Assembly: GCA_902785825.1 (NCBI GenBank) | Contig: CACZZZ010000009.1 | Location: 62,001 to 126,000, forward strand | Source: an uncultured Bacteroidia bacterium | GTDB taxonomy: Bacteria; Bacteroidota; Bacteroidia; Bacteroidales; UBA932 | Length of the DNA stretch: 64,000 nucleotides | Direction of reading: 5' to 3' | Shown here: positions 1 to 8,226 of the stretch, piece by piece | Layout: every line of letters begins with the position of its first letter | Position numbering within the stretch: position 1 is the first letter of the stretch | Position numbers and translations under genes: made by a program | The notes under the pieces: model-generated | The model's database searches: none | Told to the model about the DNA's origin: nothing | What the model saw: only the letters and a program-made list of their open reading frames with translations

Positions 1-285
1 CGTCTGCTCGAAGGAAAGAAAGGGCAGAAAGAACACGACTTCTTATATTTCGAGTTCCAGGAACTTAATGGCCGTCAGGCCGTAAGAAAGGGACCCTGGA
101 AACTTGTCCACATGGACATCAGGGGAGAATCCCCGAGATTCGAACTCTATAATCTCGACAGCGACCCTGGCGAGACTGTTGACCTCGCTTCGGATATGCC
201 TGAAAAAGTGTCCGAGCTGAGGACAATCATGAGAGAATCTCATGTCCCCAGCCCGGACTTTCCACTTCTTCCTGAAGAATATTAG
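1..285 (+). CDS. Sulfatase, C-terminal fragment (5' end outside the window)
   Basis: The open frame enters from the left edge and runs 94 codons to a TAG. It reads like the C-terminal subdomain of a type I (formylglycine) sulfatase: RKGPWKLVHMD followed by ELYNLDSDPGETVDLA matches the usual pattern in which a strand with RKGxWKL precedes a YNLxxDPxE turn. In Bacteroidales such enzymes desulfate host or algal glycans in the periplasm. The catalytic CxPSR region lies upstream of the window, so activity cannot be judged. Its stop overlaps the stop of the convergent EF-G-like gene by a few bases, leaving no room for a separate terminator. The sulfatase assignment rests on this C-terminal pattern only. 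Confidence 0.75.
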   Translation, partial: RLLEGKKGQKEHDFLYFEFQELNGRQAVRKGPWKLVHMDIRGESPRFELYNLDSDPGETVDLASDMPEKVSELRTIMRESHVPSPDFPLLPEEY

Positions 286-2435
286 TCCTCGTCCTGCTCC
301 TGAGCGGCGTACTCGGCGAGAAGCTTGGTCTGGACATCAGCAGGAACCTGCTGATACTCAGCGAACTTCATCGTGAAGGTAGCGGCACCGCCAGTGAGAG
401 AGCTCAACGTGGTGGAATACCTGTAGAGCTCGGCAAGAGGAACGCGGGCATGGAGGATTGTGAATCCCTTATCCATGTCCTGATTCATGATCATTCCCCT
501 ACGGCCGTTGAGGTCGGACATACAAGGACCGACGAACTCGTTCGGGGTCAGGATATCGACGTTGTAGATAGGCTCAAGGATCTTCGGGCCAGCGTTACGG
601 AAGGCCTCCTTGAAGGCGTTACGACCGGCGATGATGAAGGCGATTTCCTTGGAATCCACCGGGTGCATCTTACCGTCATACACATAGACCCTGATGTCAC
701 GGGCGTATGATCCGGTCAGAGGGCCCTCGCTCATCTTGTCATTGATACCCTTGAGGATAGCGGGCATGAAACCGAGGTCGATGGCGCCACCGACGACGCA
801 GTTGATGAACTCGAGCTTGCCACCCCACTCAAGGTCGTAGGTTTCCTGGGACTTGATGTTAAGGATGGTCTCCTTTCCATTGATCATGAACTTGTTGCCA
901 GCAGGCTCACCCTCGACGTAAGGGCAGACGAGGAGATGAACCTCTCCGAACTGACCGGCGCCGCCGGACTGCTTCTTGTGACGGTACTGGGCCGTAGCGA
1001 CCTTGGTGATGGTCTCGCGGTAAGGCACCTTCGGAGCAAGGAACTCGATATTTAGCTTGAACTCGTTGTTCATCTTCCACTTGACAAGGTTGATGGCCTG
1101 CTCACCCTGACCGCTGAGGATGGTCTGGCGGAGCTCCTTGGAATACTCCACATTGATGGTGGGATCCTGGGCGGCGATCTTGTTCAGAGCCTCGCCGACC
1201 TTGGCCTCGTCGTTCTTATCGACAGCCTTGACAGCGCAGCGATACCTGGCGTCAGGGAATACCATGTGCTCGAAAGCTTCCTGGCCGGGAGCCGCGAGGG
1301 TCACATCGGTCTTTCCACCCTTAAGCTTCATGACGCAGCCGATGTCACCGGCGGAGATGGAAGAGACTTTCTCCTTCTTGTCACCAGCGACGGCGTAGAT
1401 GGCTGAAAGACGCTCTCCGTTGCCGTTCTCAGGGTTGACAAGGTCAGCACCCTCCTTGAGGACACCGCTCATCACCTTGAAGTAAGAGACATCTCCGAGA
1501 TGCTGCTCGACAGCGGTCTTGTAGATGAATATGCTGACAGGACCAGCGGGATCGCAAACGACCTCACCGCCACCGATGGTAGCGTTGGTCTCTCCAGCGG
1601 GAGAAGGAGCGACATTGATGACGAACTCCATGAGCCTGCGGACACCAGCGTCCTTGCGGGCGGAGACGCAGAAGACCGGCATGATCTCCCTCTTGGCCAA
1701 ACCAGCGCGCAGACCGGCCCTAACCTCGTCGATGGAGAGTTCCATGGTCTCGAAATACTTCTCCATGAGGGCGTCGTCACCCTCGGCGGCCTTCTCGACG
1801 AGCTCCTGATGCATCTCCTCAGCCTCATCAGCGTACTGGGCGGGGATGTCAGTCTCCTCGAACTTGCCGTTATCGTCGGTGAAATGATAGAACTTCATCG
1901 TGATGACATCGACGATGCCGTCGAAACCAAGACCGGGATTGACCGGGAACTGGGCGAAGACGATCTTCTTGCCGAAAGCCTCCTTGAGGGTGTCACGGGT
2001 GTGCTCCCAATTGGCCTTCTCGGTGTCGAGCTGATTGACGGCCACGACCATGGGCTTGTTATACTGATCAGCATAGCGGGCGAAAATCTCTGTTCCCACC
2101 TCGACTCCCTGAGCGCCGTTGACGGTCAGGATAGCCGACTCACAGACCTTGAACGCCGAGATGGCGCCACCGCAGAAGTCATCTGAACCAGGAGCGTCAA
2201 TGATGTTGAACTTGGTGTTCATGAACTCGGCGTAAAGCGGAGTCGCATAGACGGACTTCTGGTTTGTCTGCTCGAACTCAGTGTTGTCGGAAACAGTGTT
2301 CTTTCCTTCCACCGTACCCCTGCGGTCGACCACTTTGCCCTCAAAGAGCATGGCCTCTGACAACGTGGTCTTTCCGGACTTGGAGCTACCGATGAGGACA
2401 ACGTTGCGGATGTCTTTTGTTGAATATTCCTTCAT
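282..2435 (-). CDS. fusA2: EF-G paralogue (EF-G2 type) with degenerate GTPase motifs
   Basis: 717 aa with the full five-domain layout of translation elongation factor G, but divergent. The P-loop is kept (GSSKSGKTTL, residues 16-25). Switch I has EQTNQKSV where EF-G has EQERGITI. G3 reads DAPGSDDF (80-87), so the catalytic His of DTPGHVDF is Ser84. G4 is NQLD (134-137) instead of NKMD. Domain IV carries an expected-looking QYRHKKQSGGAGQFGEV stretch. Established: Bacteroides thetaiotaomicron has an EF-G2 paralogue that translocates without GTPase activity and supports gut fitness under carbon limitation. Inference: this gene is its counterpart, moving tRNA-mRNA on the ribosome at low GTP cost. 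It is monocistronic, has its own promoter, and is not near rpsL/rpsG as canonical fusA usually is. A ribosome-protection protein is a less likely alternative. Confidence 0.88.
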   Translation of the reverse strand: MKEYSTKDIRNVVLIGSSKSGKTTLSEAMLFEGKVVDRRGTVEGKNTVSDNTEFEQTNQKSVYATPLYAEFMNTKFNIIDAPGSDDFCGGAISAFKVCESAILTVNGAQGVEVGTEIFARYADQYNKPMVVAVNQLDTEKANWEHTRDTLKEAFGKKIVFAQFPVNPGLGFDGIVDVITMKFYHFTDDNGKFEETDIPAQYADEAEEMHQELVEKAAEGDDALMEKYFETMELSIDEVRAGLRAGLAKREIMPVFCVSARKDAGVRRLMEFVINVAPSPAGETNATIGGGEVVCDPAGPVSIFIYKTAVEQHLGDVSYFKVMSGVLKEGADLVNPENGNGERLSAIYAVAGDKKEKVSSISAGDIGCVMKLKGGKTDVTLAAPGQEAFEHMVFPDARYRCAVKAVDKNDEAKVGEALNKIAAQDPTINVEYSKELRQTILSGQGEQAINLVKWKMNNEFKLNIEFLAPKVPYRETITKVATAQYRHKKQSGGAGQFGEVHLLVCPYVEGEPAGNKFMINGKETILNIKSQETYDLEWGGKLEFINCVVGGAIDLGFMPAILKGINDKMSEGPLTGSYARDIRVYVYDGKMHPVDSKEIAFIIAGRNAFKEAFRNAGPKILEPIYNVDILTPNEFVGPCMSDLNGRRGMIMNQDMDKGFTILHARVPLAELYRYSTTLSSLTGGAATFTMKFAEYQQVPADVQTKLLAEYAAQEQDED

Positions 2436-2458
2436 TTCTATAAGTGATTAATTATGAT

Positions 2459-2490
2459 CAAAATTTGGCTATAGGGTATATCCGGGCAAA
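2459..2490 (-). promoter_or_regulatory. Bacteroidetes-type promoter for the EF-G2 gene
   Basis: On the minus strand a TTTG (plus 2487-2490) is followed after 20 nt by AAATTTTG (plus 2459-2466), one mismatch from TAnnTTTG. The start codon lies about 24 nt downstream, preceded by AT-rich sequence with no Shine-Dalgarno, as is normal for this phylum. Confidence 0.5.
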
Positions 2491-2509
2491 TTTAAGAAAA
2501 AAAGCCCCA

Positions 2510-2704
2510 TTAGCAAAACTTCGACCGATAAAAGTCCACTGTCTCTCGGCCATCGAGGCCGATTTCGCTTAAAATCAGTCTGTCAAGGGATTCGGCGTCG
2601 GCTCCGATCGCCTCACATATCTCCTCGAAACACAAATCCAGGTACACTTTGTCCCGGTTCATCGCCCGCTCGAAAGCGGCATAATCTTCCATCAACTTTT
2701 CCAT
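2510..2704 (-). CDS. Small HTH-like protein, 64 aa
   Basis: A 64-residue protein starting MEKLMEDYAAFERAM. An ATG 15 nt upstream (2719) is an alternative start; the frame further upstream translates to low-complexity sequence and is probably not coding. The body is acidic and helical (VYLDLCFEEICEAIGADAESL, then DRLILSEIGLDGRETVDFYR). It resembles the first half of the AraC-like helix-turn-helix unit found in many short Bacteroidales proteins, where FEEICxxxGAxxxxLDxLLxxExG is recurrent. It lies between the EF-G2 gene and a divergent XRE regulator. I do not recognise a defined family and assign no target; a protein-protein adaptor role is equally possible. Confidence 0.55.
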   Translation of the reverse strand: MEKLMEDYAAFERAMNRDKVYLDLCFEEICEAIGADAESLDRLILSEIGLDGRETVDFYRSKFC

Positions 2705-2844
2705 ATTTTTTCCTTTCATTCTTTCACTCGCCGGTGGCGGCGAAGCAAAAGTCAGTATAAAAAACCATAAGTTAGTGGGAGACGAGGGGGTATGAAGAGA
2801 ATTATTTCTGTTTTTTATCAAAAATATATGTTTCTTAATAACTT

Positions 2845-2852
2845 TAGCTTTG
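2845..2852 (+). promoter_or_regulatory. -7 element TAGCTTTG upstream of the XRE gene
   Basis: A perfect match to the Bacteroidetes -7 box TAnnTTTG, 72 nt before the ATG of the XRE regulator. No clear TTTG is present at the -33 distance, so activity may depend on an activator or be weak. Confidence 0.45.
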
Positions 2853-2924
2853 TGATACAAACCTGTAGTATATGAATTAAGTGGGAGCCGTTGGATATCT
2901 TCGCGTTTAGACAGATTATCCCTG

Positions 2925-3359
2925 ATGATAGACGACGGTCAGATATTGGATGAATCCTTGATGAGAGAGAACCTCCGGGCGGCGAGGATCGCGAGCGGCT
3001 TGTCCCAGGCCGCTGTCGCCGGCATTCTCGGTATCTCCGTCCCAGCCTACCAAAGGCTGGAAAAAGGTAAAACCCACCTCCTCAACGAGCACTATCAGCA
3101 ATGCGCGGAGATATTCGGAATATCGCTCGCGGAACTGATCAACGGTTTCAAACCTGTCCGGAACGCTGACGCTGTTCTGACTGACATGAGGGAGTCCTAT
3201 GGCCGAAAATTCAAGGAGCAGGAAAGCGGACATCTGAACGAGATCCGGCTAAGGGAACAGGAGATGGAAAGGATGATCGACAGCCTAAAAGAGAAGGACG
3301 ATTTGATAGCGACCCAGAAACTGCTGATCGACCAGCTCATGAAGATGAAAAAGGACTGA
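2925..3359 (+). CDS. XRE-family regulator with C-terminal coiled coil
   Basis: 144 aa. Residues 14-70 form a Cro/C1-type HTH: LRAARIASGLSQAAVAGILGISVPAYQRLEKGKTHL has the SQxxVAxxLGIS...YxxLEKG pattern. Residues 90-144 are charged heptads (YGRKFKEQESGHLNEIRLREQEMERMIDSLKEKDDLI), a likely dimerisation coiled coil that ends in Lys-rich sequence. This N-HTH plus coiled-coil layout is common for small Bacteroidales regulators of unknown target. rnhB follows after 43 nt in the same direction and may be cotranscribed. Autoregulation of the divergent interval shared with the small protein gene at 2510-2704 would be typical but is inference. Confidence 0.85.
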   Translation: MIDDGQILDESLMRENLRAARIASGLSQAAVAGILGISVPAYQRLEKGKTHLLNEHYQQCAEIFGISLAELINGFKPVRNADAVLTDMRESYGRKFKEQESGHLNEIRLREQEMERMIDSLKEKDDLIATQKLLIDQLMKMKKD

Positions 3360-3402
3360 TCGGGGTTTTTCATTATATTCGCGGTAAGAGGGAACACTTA
3401 AG

Positions 3403-4023
3403 ATGCCGCGAGTAAACAATCTTTTACCATTCATGGAGGCCGGAAGGCTGGAGGCGGGCTGCGACGAGGCCGGCCGGGGACCATTGGCGGGACCAGTCTA
3501 TGCCGCCGCCGTGATTCTTCCCCCCGATTTCCACCATCCTCTTCTGAACGACTCCAAGCAAATGACTGAGAAAGAGAGGGATATCTTGCGCCCGGTAATT
3601 GAGAAAGAGGCCGTGGCCTGGGCTGTAGAAGCGGTTGAGGCTGAGGAGATTGATCAGCTAAATATTCTCTGGGCCTCTGTGACCGGGATGCAGAGGGCGG
3701 TGCTCAGGCTGGACCCGAGGCCGGATTTCCTGCTCATCGACGGAAACAAATTCAGACCGTTCGAAGGTTTCGGATTCAACTCATACAAGACCGTTATCCA
3801 TGGAGACGCCACATATTCCTCAATAGCCGCCGCCTCGGTGCTGGCGAAAACGTGGCGGGACGAGAAAATGAGGGAACTGGCGAAGGAATTCCCAATGTAT
3901 GGTTGGGACAGGAACTTCGGTTATCCGACTCGGGAGCACATTGACGCTTTGAAGGAATATGGCCCATCCCCGTACCACCGGCGCAGTTTTCATCCTAAAG
4001 AGCTTGAACCTTCGTTATTTTGA
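3403..4023 (+). CDS. rnhB: Ribonuclease HII
   Basis: 206 aa, the usual length. RNase HII cuts the RNA strand of RNA-DNA hybrids and starts removal of misincorporated ribonucleotides. The signature [21 protein letters not shown] (from residue 19) carries the first catalytic Asp-Glu pair (D21, E22). LLIDGNKF supplies the third acidic residue, and the [21 protein letters not shown] block is the conserved [16 protein letters not shown] helix with the fourth. The C-terminus [12 protein letters not shown] is also typical. The ATG at 3403 is preferred because the N-terminus reaches the first beta strand with little extra sequence. Confidence 0.96.
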   Translation: MPRVNNLLPFMEAGRLEAGCDEAGRGPLAGPVYAAAVILPPDFHHPLLNDSKQMTEKERDILRPVIEKEAVAWAVEAVEAEEIDQLNILWASVTGMQRAVLRLDPRPDFLLIDGNKFRPFEGFGFNSYKTVIHGDATYSSIAAASVLAKTWRDEKMRELAKEFPMYGWDRNFGYPTREHIDALKEYGPSPYHRRSFHPKELEPSLF

Positions 4024-4032
4024 TTATTTTTG
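4003..4032 (+). promoter_or_regulatory. Promoter for the S46 peptidase gene, inside the rnhB end
   Basis: TATTTTTG (4025-4032) is a perfect -7 box; an imperfect -33 (CTTG, 4003-4006) lies 18 nt upstream, inside the last codons of rnhB. A transcript would start near 4039. This supports the ATG at 4051 over the TTG at 4030, which lies within the -7 box. Confidence 0.45.
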
Positions 4033-4050
4033 CAAATACATAATACGAAC

Positions 4051-6171
4051 ATGATGAAAAGAATCTTTTGTTCCATCGCCGCCGCTCTGGTGATCGCCAC
4101 GAGCGCCATGGCTGATGAGGGTATGTGGCTTCTGCCCCTCATTCAGAAACTCAACGCCGGAGCCATGAAAGATCTCGGTTGCAGGCTTACCCCCGAGCAG
4201 ATCTACAGCGTCAACCACTCCTCCCTTAAGGACGCCATCGTCATCTTCGGAGGCGGTTGCACAGGAGAGATGATCTCTGACCAGGGTCTCCTTGTGACCA
4301 ACCACCACTGCGGCTACGGTACCATCCAGGCCCTTTCCTCCGACGAGCATAACTACCTTGAAAACGGTTTCTGGGCAATGAGCCGCGAGCAGGAGATTCC
4401 GGCTCCCGGACTCTCTGTGACCTATCTCGTCAGCATGACCGACGTGACAGACGCGATGGCCAAAGCCGAGGACCAGTTCGCCACAAGGCAGGCTCTCCAG
4501 AAGGCCGCTGAGGACAACAACCCCAACTGCAGGGTGCAGGTGACCTCGTTCTACAACGAGAACGTTTGGTATCTTATAGTTTACAAGACTTACACCGATG
4601 TCCGCTTTGTCGGCGCCCCTCCGGCATCTGTCGGAAAGTTCGGTGGCGAGACCGACAACTGGATGTGGCCCCGCCACACCGGCGACTTCTCCATGTTCAG
4701 GGTCTATGCCGGAGCTGACAATGAGCCGGCCGCGTATTCCCCGTCCAATAAGCCTTATGTTCCCGCCCAGTCCCTCAAGGTTTCCCTCAAGGGCATCCAG
4801 CAGGGCGATTACGCGATGATCATGGGCTACCCTGGCAGCACCCAGAGGTTCCAGACTGAGGCACAGCTCAAGGCCATGCTTGACCGCCAGGCTGTCTCTA
4901 TCGACGCCAGGACCCTCCGCCAGGACATCATGTGGAAATGGATGGAGACCGATCCTTCTATCCGCCTGAAGTATGCCAACAAATACGCCGGCAGCGCCAA
5001 TGGCTGGAAGAAATGGCAGGGCGAGAGGCTCGCTTTCAAGAACTTGGGAATCATCGAGAAAGAGCGTCAGAAAGAGGCTGACTTCATGAAATGGGTCGGC
5101 AAGAACAAGAAGCGTCAAGCCAAGTACGGCGACGCGCTCGAGAAGATCAAGAATGGCGTAGAGTCCAACACCACGGCTCTCGATATGCAGCTCATAGGCG
5201 AGACTGTCGCCAACATTGAGCTTATGGGATTCTCAAGCGGCATTCAGAACGCCATGTCCAGAAACCTCAGGAACGGTCAGGACTCCACCGCCGCCCTTGA
5301 GGCCGCGATCGCGTCACAGGCCAAGAGATATCAGGACTACTACGAGCCCCTCGACCGCGAGGAGGCCGCCGCCCTCATCAAATATTATCAGTCGAAAGCC
5401 AAGCCCGAGTTCTCTCTCGCCGGCTTTGAGAATGTCGATATCGACGCATACGTTAAGGATCTCTTCGACAACAGCATCTTCACCTCTCCCGAGAAAGTGA
5501 AGGCCGCGGTAGCCGAGAAGGGGTTCAAGGCCATCCTGAACGACCCTGCGAACCAGCTCATGAACTCACTTTTGATGACCTACGCCAAGATGGGTCTTGG
5601 TGGTGGAATGGGCGGTCGTCGTCCTTCTGGAGGCAACGCCGGTGCTGACGACATTCGGGAAGGCTCAAAAGCCTTCACCGCCGGATTGCTCGAGTGGCAG
5701 AAAGGCAAGGCCACCTATCCTGACGCTAACTTCACCATGAGGCTCACCTACGGCAGCGTGCTGCCATATTCCCCGAAGGATGCCCTCATGTACAACTACT
5801 ACACAACCCTGAAGGGCGTGATGGAGAAAGAGGATCCTGACAACTACGAGTTCAAGGTTCCCGCCAAGCTCAAAGAGCTTTACAACGCCAAGGATTATGG
5901 CCAGTACGCTATGGCTGACGGCAACCTGCCGGTCTGCTTCCTGACCAACAACGACATCACCGGCGGAAACTCCGGAAGCCCTGTGCTTAACGCTGACGGC
6001 GACCTGATCGGACTCGCGTTCGACGGCAACTGGGAGAGCATGTCCAGCGACGTCATGTTCGAGCCTGACCTTCAGAGGTGCATCTGCGTCGATATCCGTT
6101 ATGTCCTCTTCCTGATGGACAAGCTCGGCGGCGCCGGATACCTTCTCAATGAAATGAATATTGTTAAATAA
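4051..6171 (+). CDS. S46 dipeptidyl-peptidase, DPP7-like
   Basis: 706 aa with a signal peptide (MMKRIFCSIAAALVIATSAMA). S46 enzymes remove dipeptides from the N-termini of peptides in the periplasm and feed amino-acid-fermenting Bacteroidales. The chymotrypsin-like triad is visible: His85 in VTNHHCGYG, Asp in GGETDNWMWPRHTGDF, Ser641 in TGGNSGSPVLN. The residue 18 positions after the catalytic Ser, which separates DPP7 (Gly; hydrophobic P1) from DPP11 (Arg; acidic P1), is Gly659 (AFDGNWE), so DPP7-like specificity is inferred. A Gly-rich insert (GLGGGMGGRRPSGGNAG) sits in the helical domain. The stop abuts the ATG of mrp with no gap, so the two are translationally linked. Confidence 0.93.
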   Translation: MMKRIFCSIAAALVIATSAMADEGMWLLPLIQKLNAGAMKDLGCRLTPEQIYSVNHSSLKDAIVIFGGGCTGEMISDQGLLVTNHHCGYGTIQALSSDEHNYLENGFWAMSREQEIPAPGLSVTYLVSMTDVTDAMAKAEDQFATRQALQKAAEDNNPNCRVQVTSFYNENVWYLIVYKTYTDVRFVGAPPASVGKFGGETDNWMWPRHTGDFSMFRVYAGADNEPAAYSPSNKPYVPAQSLKVSLKGIQQGDYAMIMGYPGSTQRFQTEAQLKAMLDRQAVSIDARTLRQDIMWKWMETDPSIRLKYANKYAGSANGWKKWQGERLAFKNLGIIEKERQKEADFMKWVGKNKKRQAKYGDALEKIKNGVESNTTALDMQLIGETVANIELMGFSSGIQNAMSRNLRNGQDSTAALEAAIASQAKRYQDYYEPLDREEAAALIKYYQSKAKPEFSLAGFENVDIDAYVKDLFDNSIFTSPEKVKAAVAEKGFKAILNDPANQLMNSLLMTYAKMGLGGGMGGRRPSGGNAGADDIREGSKAFTAGLLEWQKGKATYPDANFTMRLTYGSVLPYSPKDALMYNYYTTLKGVMEKEDPDNYEFKVPAKLKELYNAKDYGQYAMADGNLPVCFLTNNDITGGNSGSPVLNADGDLIGLAFDGNWESMSSDVMFEPDLQRCICVDIRYVLFLMDKLGGAGYLLNEMNIVK

Positions 6172-7236
6172 ATGACTGATTCTGAGATTAAAAGCTGGCT
6201 CCTCGAGGTGGTTCATCCCGCCAAAGGGAGCCAGAATATTGTAGAGTTGGGGATGGTCGATGCCATCTCCGTGGACGAGAATAAGGTCACTGTCACGCTC
6301 GCCTTCCCAAAAAGGCGTGACCCCCTCACTGAATATCTTGTGGGAGCCACAAGGGCAACCATCATCCGGAACGCCCCTCAGGGAACCGAGGTGGAGGTCA
6401 AGGCTATTGTCAAGGATGAGGCTCCCAAGAAGAAACCCGGGCTTGACCTCGGAATGGAGGAAGTCAACAATGTGAGGCATATCATAGGAATAGCCTCTGG
6501 CAAAGGCGGAGTCGGCAAATCAACAGTTGCGGTAAACCTGGCCGTGGCGCTGGCCCGGCTGGGCTATAGGGTTGGCCTGGCTGATGCCGATGTGTATGGC
6601 CCCTCTGTCCCGCTTATGACAGGCACCCAGAACGAAGTTCCAGCGGCTGAGGAAGCCGGTGAAGGTAAGGAAGTTATCCTTCCGATTGAGAAATACGGAG
6701 TCAAATGGATGTCGATCGGCTACTTTGCCGAGCCCGGGCAGGCCTTGATCTGGAGAGGACCCATGGCCTGCAATGCTCTGAAGCAGATGATTCTGCAGGT
6801 GAGATGGGGCGTCCTGGATTTCCTTCTAATCGACATGCCCCCCGGAACAGGAGACATCCACATTTCCCTCGTGAACGACATCCCGATGGAAGGAGCCTTG
6901 ATCGTCACTACTCCCCAGGATGTTGCTCTTTCGGATGTGGAGAAAGGAGTCAACATGTTCCGCAACGAGAACATCAACCGCCGGATTTATGGCCTTGTCG
7001 AGAACATGGCCTGGTTCACTCCAGAGGAACTACCTGAGAATAAGTACTATATATTCGGGAAAGACGGCGGTCTCAAGATGGCTGAGAAGTACGGGATCCC
7101 CCTTCTGGGACAGATTCCGATTGTCCAGAGCATAAGGGAAAGCGGCGATTCAGGAGAACCGGCCGCTCTTTCCACACGTCCCGACGCCCTCGCCTTCATC
7201 GACCTTGCCCGTTCTCTGGCCGAGGCAGCCGGGTGA
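6172..7236 (+). CDS. mrp: Mrp/NBP35-family iron-sulfur carrier ATPase
   Basis: 354 aa: an N-terminal DUF59/MIP18 domain (about 1-85) followed by a ParA/MinD-like ATPase. The deviant Walker A is GKGGVGKSTVAVNLA (from about residue 106), then DADVYGPSVP and DMPPGTGD. Family members bind a bridging Fe-S cluster at a dimer interface and pass it to apoproteins in the cytosol. The C-terminal CxxC that ligates the cluster in Salmonella ApbC and yeast Nbp35 is absent; the equivalent stretch reads MAWFTPEELPENKYYIFG. The gene follows the S46 peptidase with no spacer. Confidence 0.92.
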   Translation: MTDSEIKSWLLEVVHPAKGSQNIVELGMVDAISVDENKVTVTLAFPKRRDPLTEYLVGATRATIIRNAPQGTEVEVKAIVKDEAPKKKPGLDLGMEEVNNVRHIIGIASGKGGVGKSTVAVNLAVALARLGYRVGLADADVYGPSVPLMTGTQNEVPAAEEAGEGKEVILPIEKYGVKWMSIGYFAEPGQALIWRGPMACNALKQMILQVRWGVLDFLLIDMPPGTGDIHISLVNDIPMEGALIVTTPQDVALSDVEKGVNMFRNENINRRIYGLVENMAWFTPEELPENKYYIFGKDGGLKMAEKYGIPLLGQIPIVQSIRESGDSGEPAALSTRPDALAFIDLARSLAEAAG

Positions 7237-7242
7237 TCCGGA

Positions 7243-7893
7243 TTATTTTGACCTTGTGAAAGTGAACCCGGTCTTCATGCCGTCATAACTGTCGGCGAGC
7301 TTGGAGATCGCGGCGAAATTCGACTGGCTTGAGGAAGCCATGCCGACAACCTTGACCAGATTCAGCAAAAGGCTGGAATCGTAAGTCATCGCCATCTGAT
7401 TGTTCACTATTGAAAGATAGCAAGGAGGAAGGGGAATTATTCCGGCTTTGAGAGACAACTTCTTAGTCTCGTCATCAAACTCATAAGTGCCGTCTATCGT
7501 CTTTCCAGCGATTGTGATGGCGCAAGTGTTGTCCTCCATCAAATCCAACGCTATCCCTCCCGGTTTGACACCGATAGCCTCGAAATAAGGCTTGATGTTA
7601 TCGGCGACATTCTGACTGGCCACCACTCCACCAGCCATGTCGAGAAGGTTCTGGCTCTCAAATTGGATTGCCGGCTCCTCATAAACCCAGGAGCCCACCA
7701 GAGACTTCTTGGTGGTTGTGTCATAGAACTGGCCGATCACCGAGCCGATGATCTTGACCAGAGTGACCACAGTCGATGTTTTCTTGGCTCCGAAAAGCCT
7801 GCTAATCTTGCCTACGGCCTTGAAAAGGCTGCACCCTGATACAGTCAGGGCGCAGCAAATAAGGGCCACGGCGGCAATTCCGCGCCGTCTCAT
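7243..7893 (-). CDS. DUF4923 lipoprotein
   Basis: 216 aa. A signal peptide ends in a lipobox (ALTVSGC, Cys21), so the product is probably a lipoprotein. The mature part has a helical start (ALFK-type basic segment), a GSWVYEEPAIQFES strand, and paired strands with DGTYEFDDETKKLSL, the layout of Bacteroidales DUF4923 proteins, which resemble lipocalin-like beta barrels. Biochemical role unknown. It is the last gene of a run with the EF-hand protein (gap 2 nt) and the YfhO protein, and it is convergent with mrp with only 6 nt between the stops. Confidence 0.75.
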   Translation of the reverse strand: MRRRGIAAVALICCALTVSGCSLFKAVGKISRLFGAKKTSTVVTLVKIIGSVIGQFYDTTTKKSLVGSWVYEEPAIQFESQNLLDMAGGVVASQNVADNIKPYFEAIGVKPGGIALDLMEDNTCAITIAGKTIDGTYEFDDETKKLSLKAGIIPLPPCYLSIVNNQMAMTYDSSLLLNLVKVVGMASSSQSNFAAISKLADSYDGMKTGFTFTRSK

Positions 7894-7895
7894 AA

Positions 7896-8225
7896 TTAAG
7901 CCTCTTTCTCGTCTTTCTTCTCCTGGATCTTCTGCTTGGCCGTGTCGATCTTGTCGGCGGCCTTCTCTTTCAAGTCAGCAGCCTTGTCCTTGGCCTCAGC
8001 GTAAAGTTCCTTGCTCTTGTCAGCCACTTTCCCGGCAACCTCCTTAGTCTTGTCCGCTACCTTTCCGGCGACCTCCACGGTCTTCTCCTTCGCATCGGCA
8101 TAGACTTCCTTGGCCTTCTCGGCGGCCTTACCAGCGGCATACTGGACTTTCTCGCCTAATGTGACTTTTCCGTCCTGATTCAGATCCCTGGGATCGAATG
8201 TCTCTTGGGTTTTGTTCTCTTCCAT
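7896..8225 (-). CDS. EF-hand plus amphipathic-repeat (LEA/apolipoprotein-like) protein
   Basis: 109 aa. The start MEENKTQETFD is chosen because it lies 1 nt after the YfhO stop; a longer frame would run into that gene. Residues about 9-23 form one EF-hand loop, DLNQDGKVTLGE, with Asp, Asn, Asp, Gly and Glu at ligand positions. The rest is an Ala/Lys/Glu/Asp helix made of near-repeats: AAEKAKEVYADAKEKTVEVA, AGKVADKTKE and AGKVADKSKELYAEAKDK. No signal peptide or membrane segment is seen. Such 11-mer amphipathic repeats occur in LEA and perilipin-like proteins that fold on membranes or under desiccation. A calcium-tuned, membrane-associated stress protein is a guess. Confidence 0.7.
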   Translation of the reverse strand: MEENKTQETFDPRDLNQDGKVTLGEKVQYAAGKAAEKAKEVYADAKEKTVEVAGKVADKTKEVAGKVADKSKELYAEAKDKAADLKEKAADKIDTAKQKIQEKKDEKEA

Positions 8226-8226
8226 T

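Noticed and set aside
2719..2860. N-terminal extension of the small HTH-like protein to 116 residues
   Set aside because: The extra part is Lys/Asn and Pro-rich with no family support, and it would cross the divergent promoter region of the XRE gene.
4024..5118. Long open frame of 364 codons on the minus strand opposite the S46 peptidase
   Set aside because: It mirrors the codon pattern of the real gene, has no recognisable domain, and the S46 frame with its full catalytic triad explains the region.
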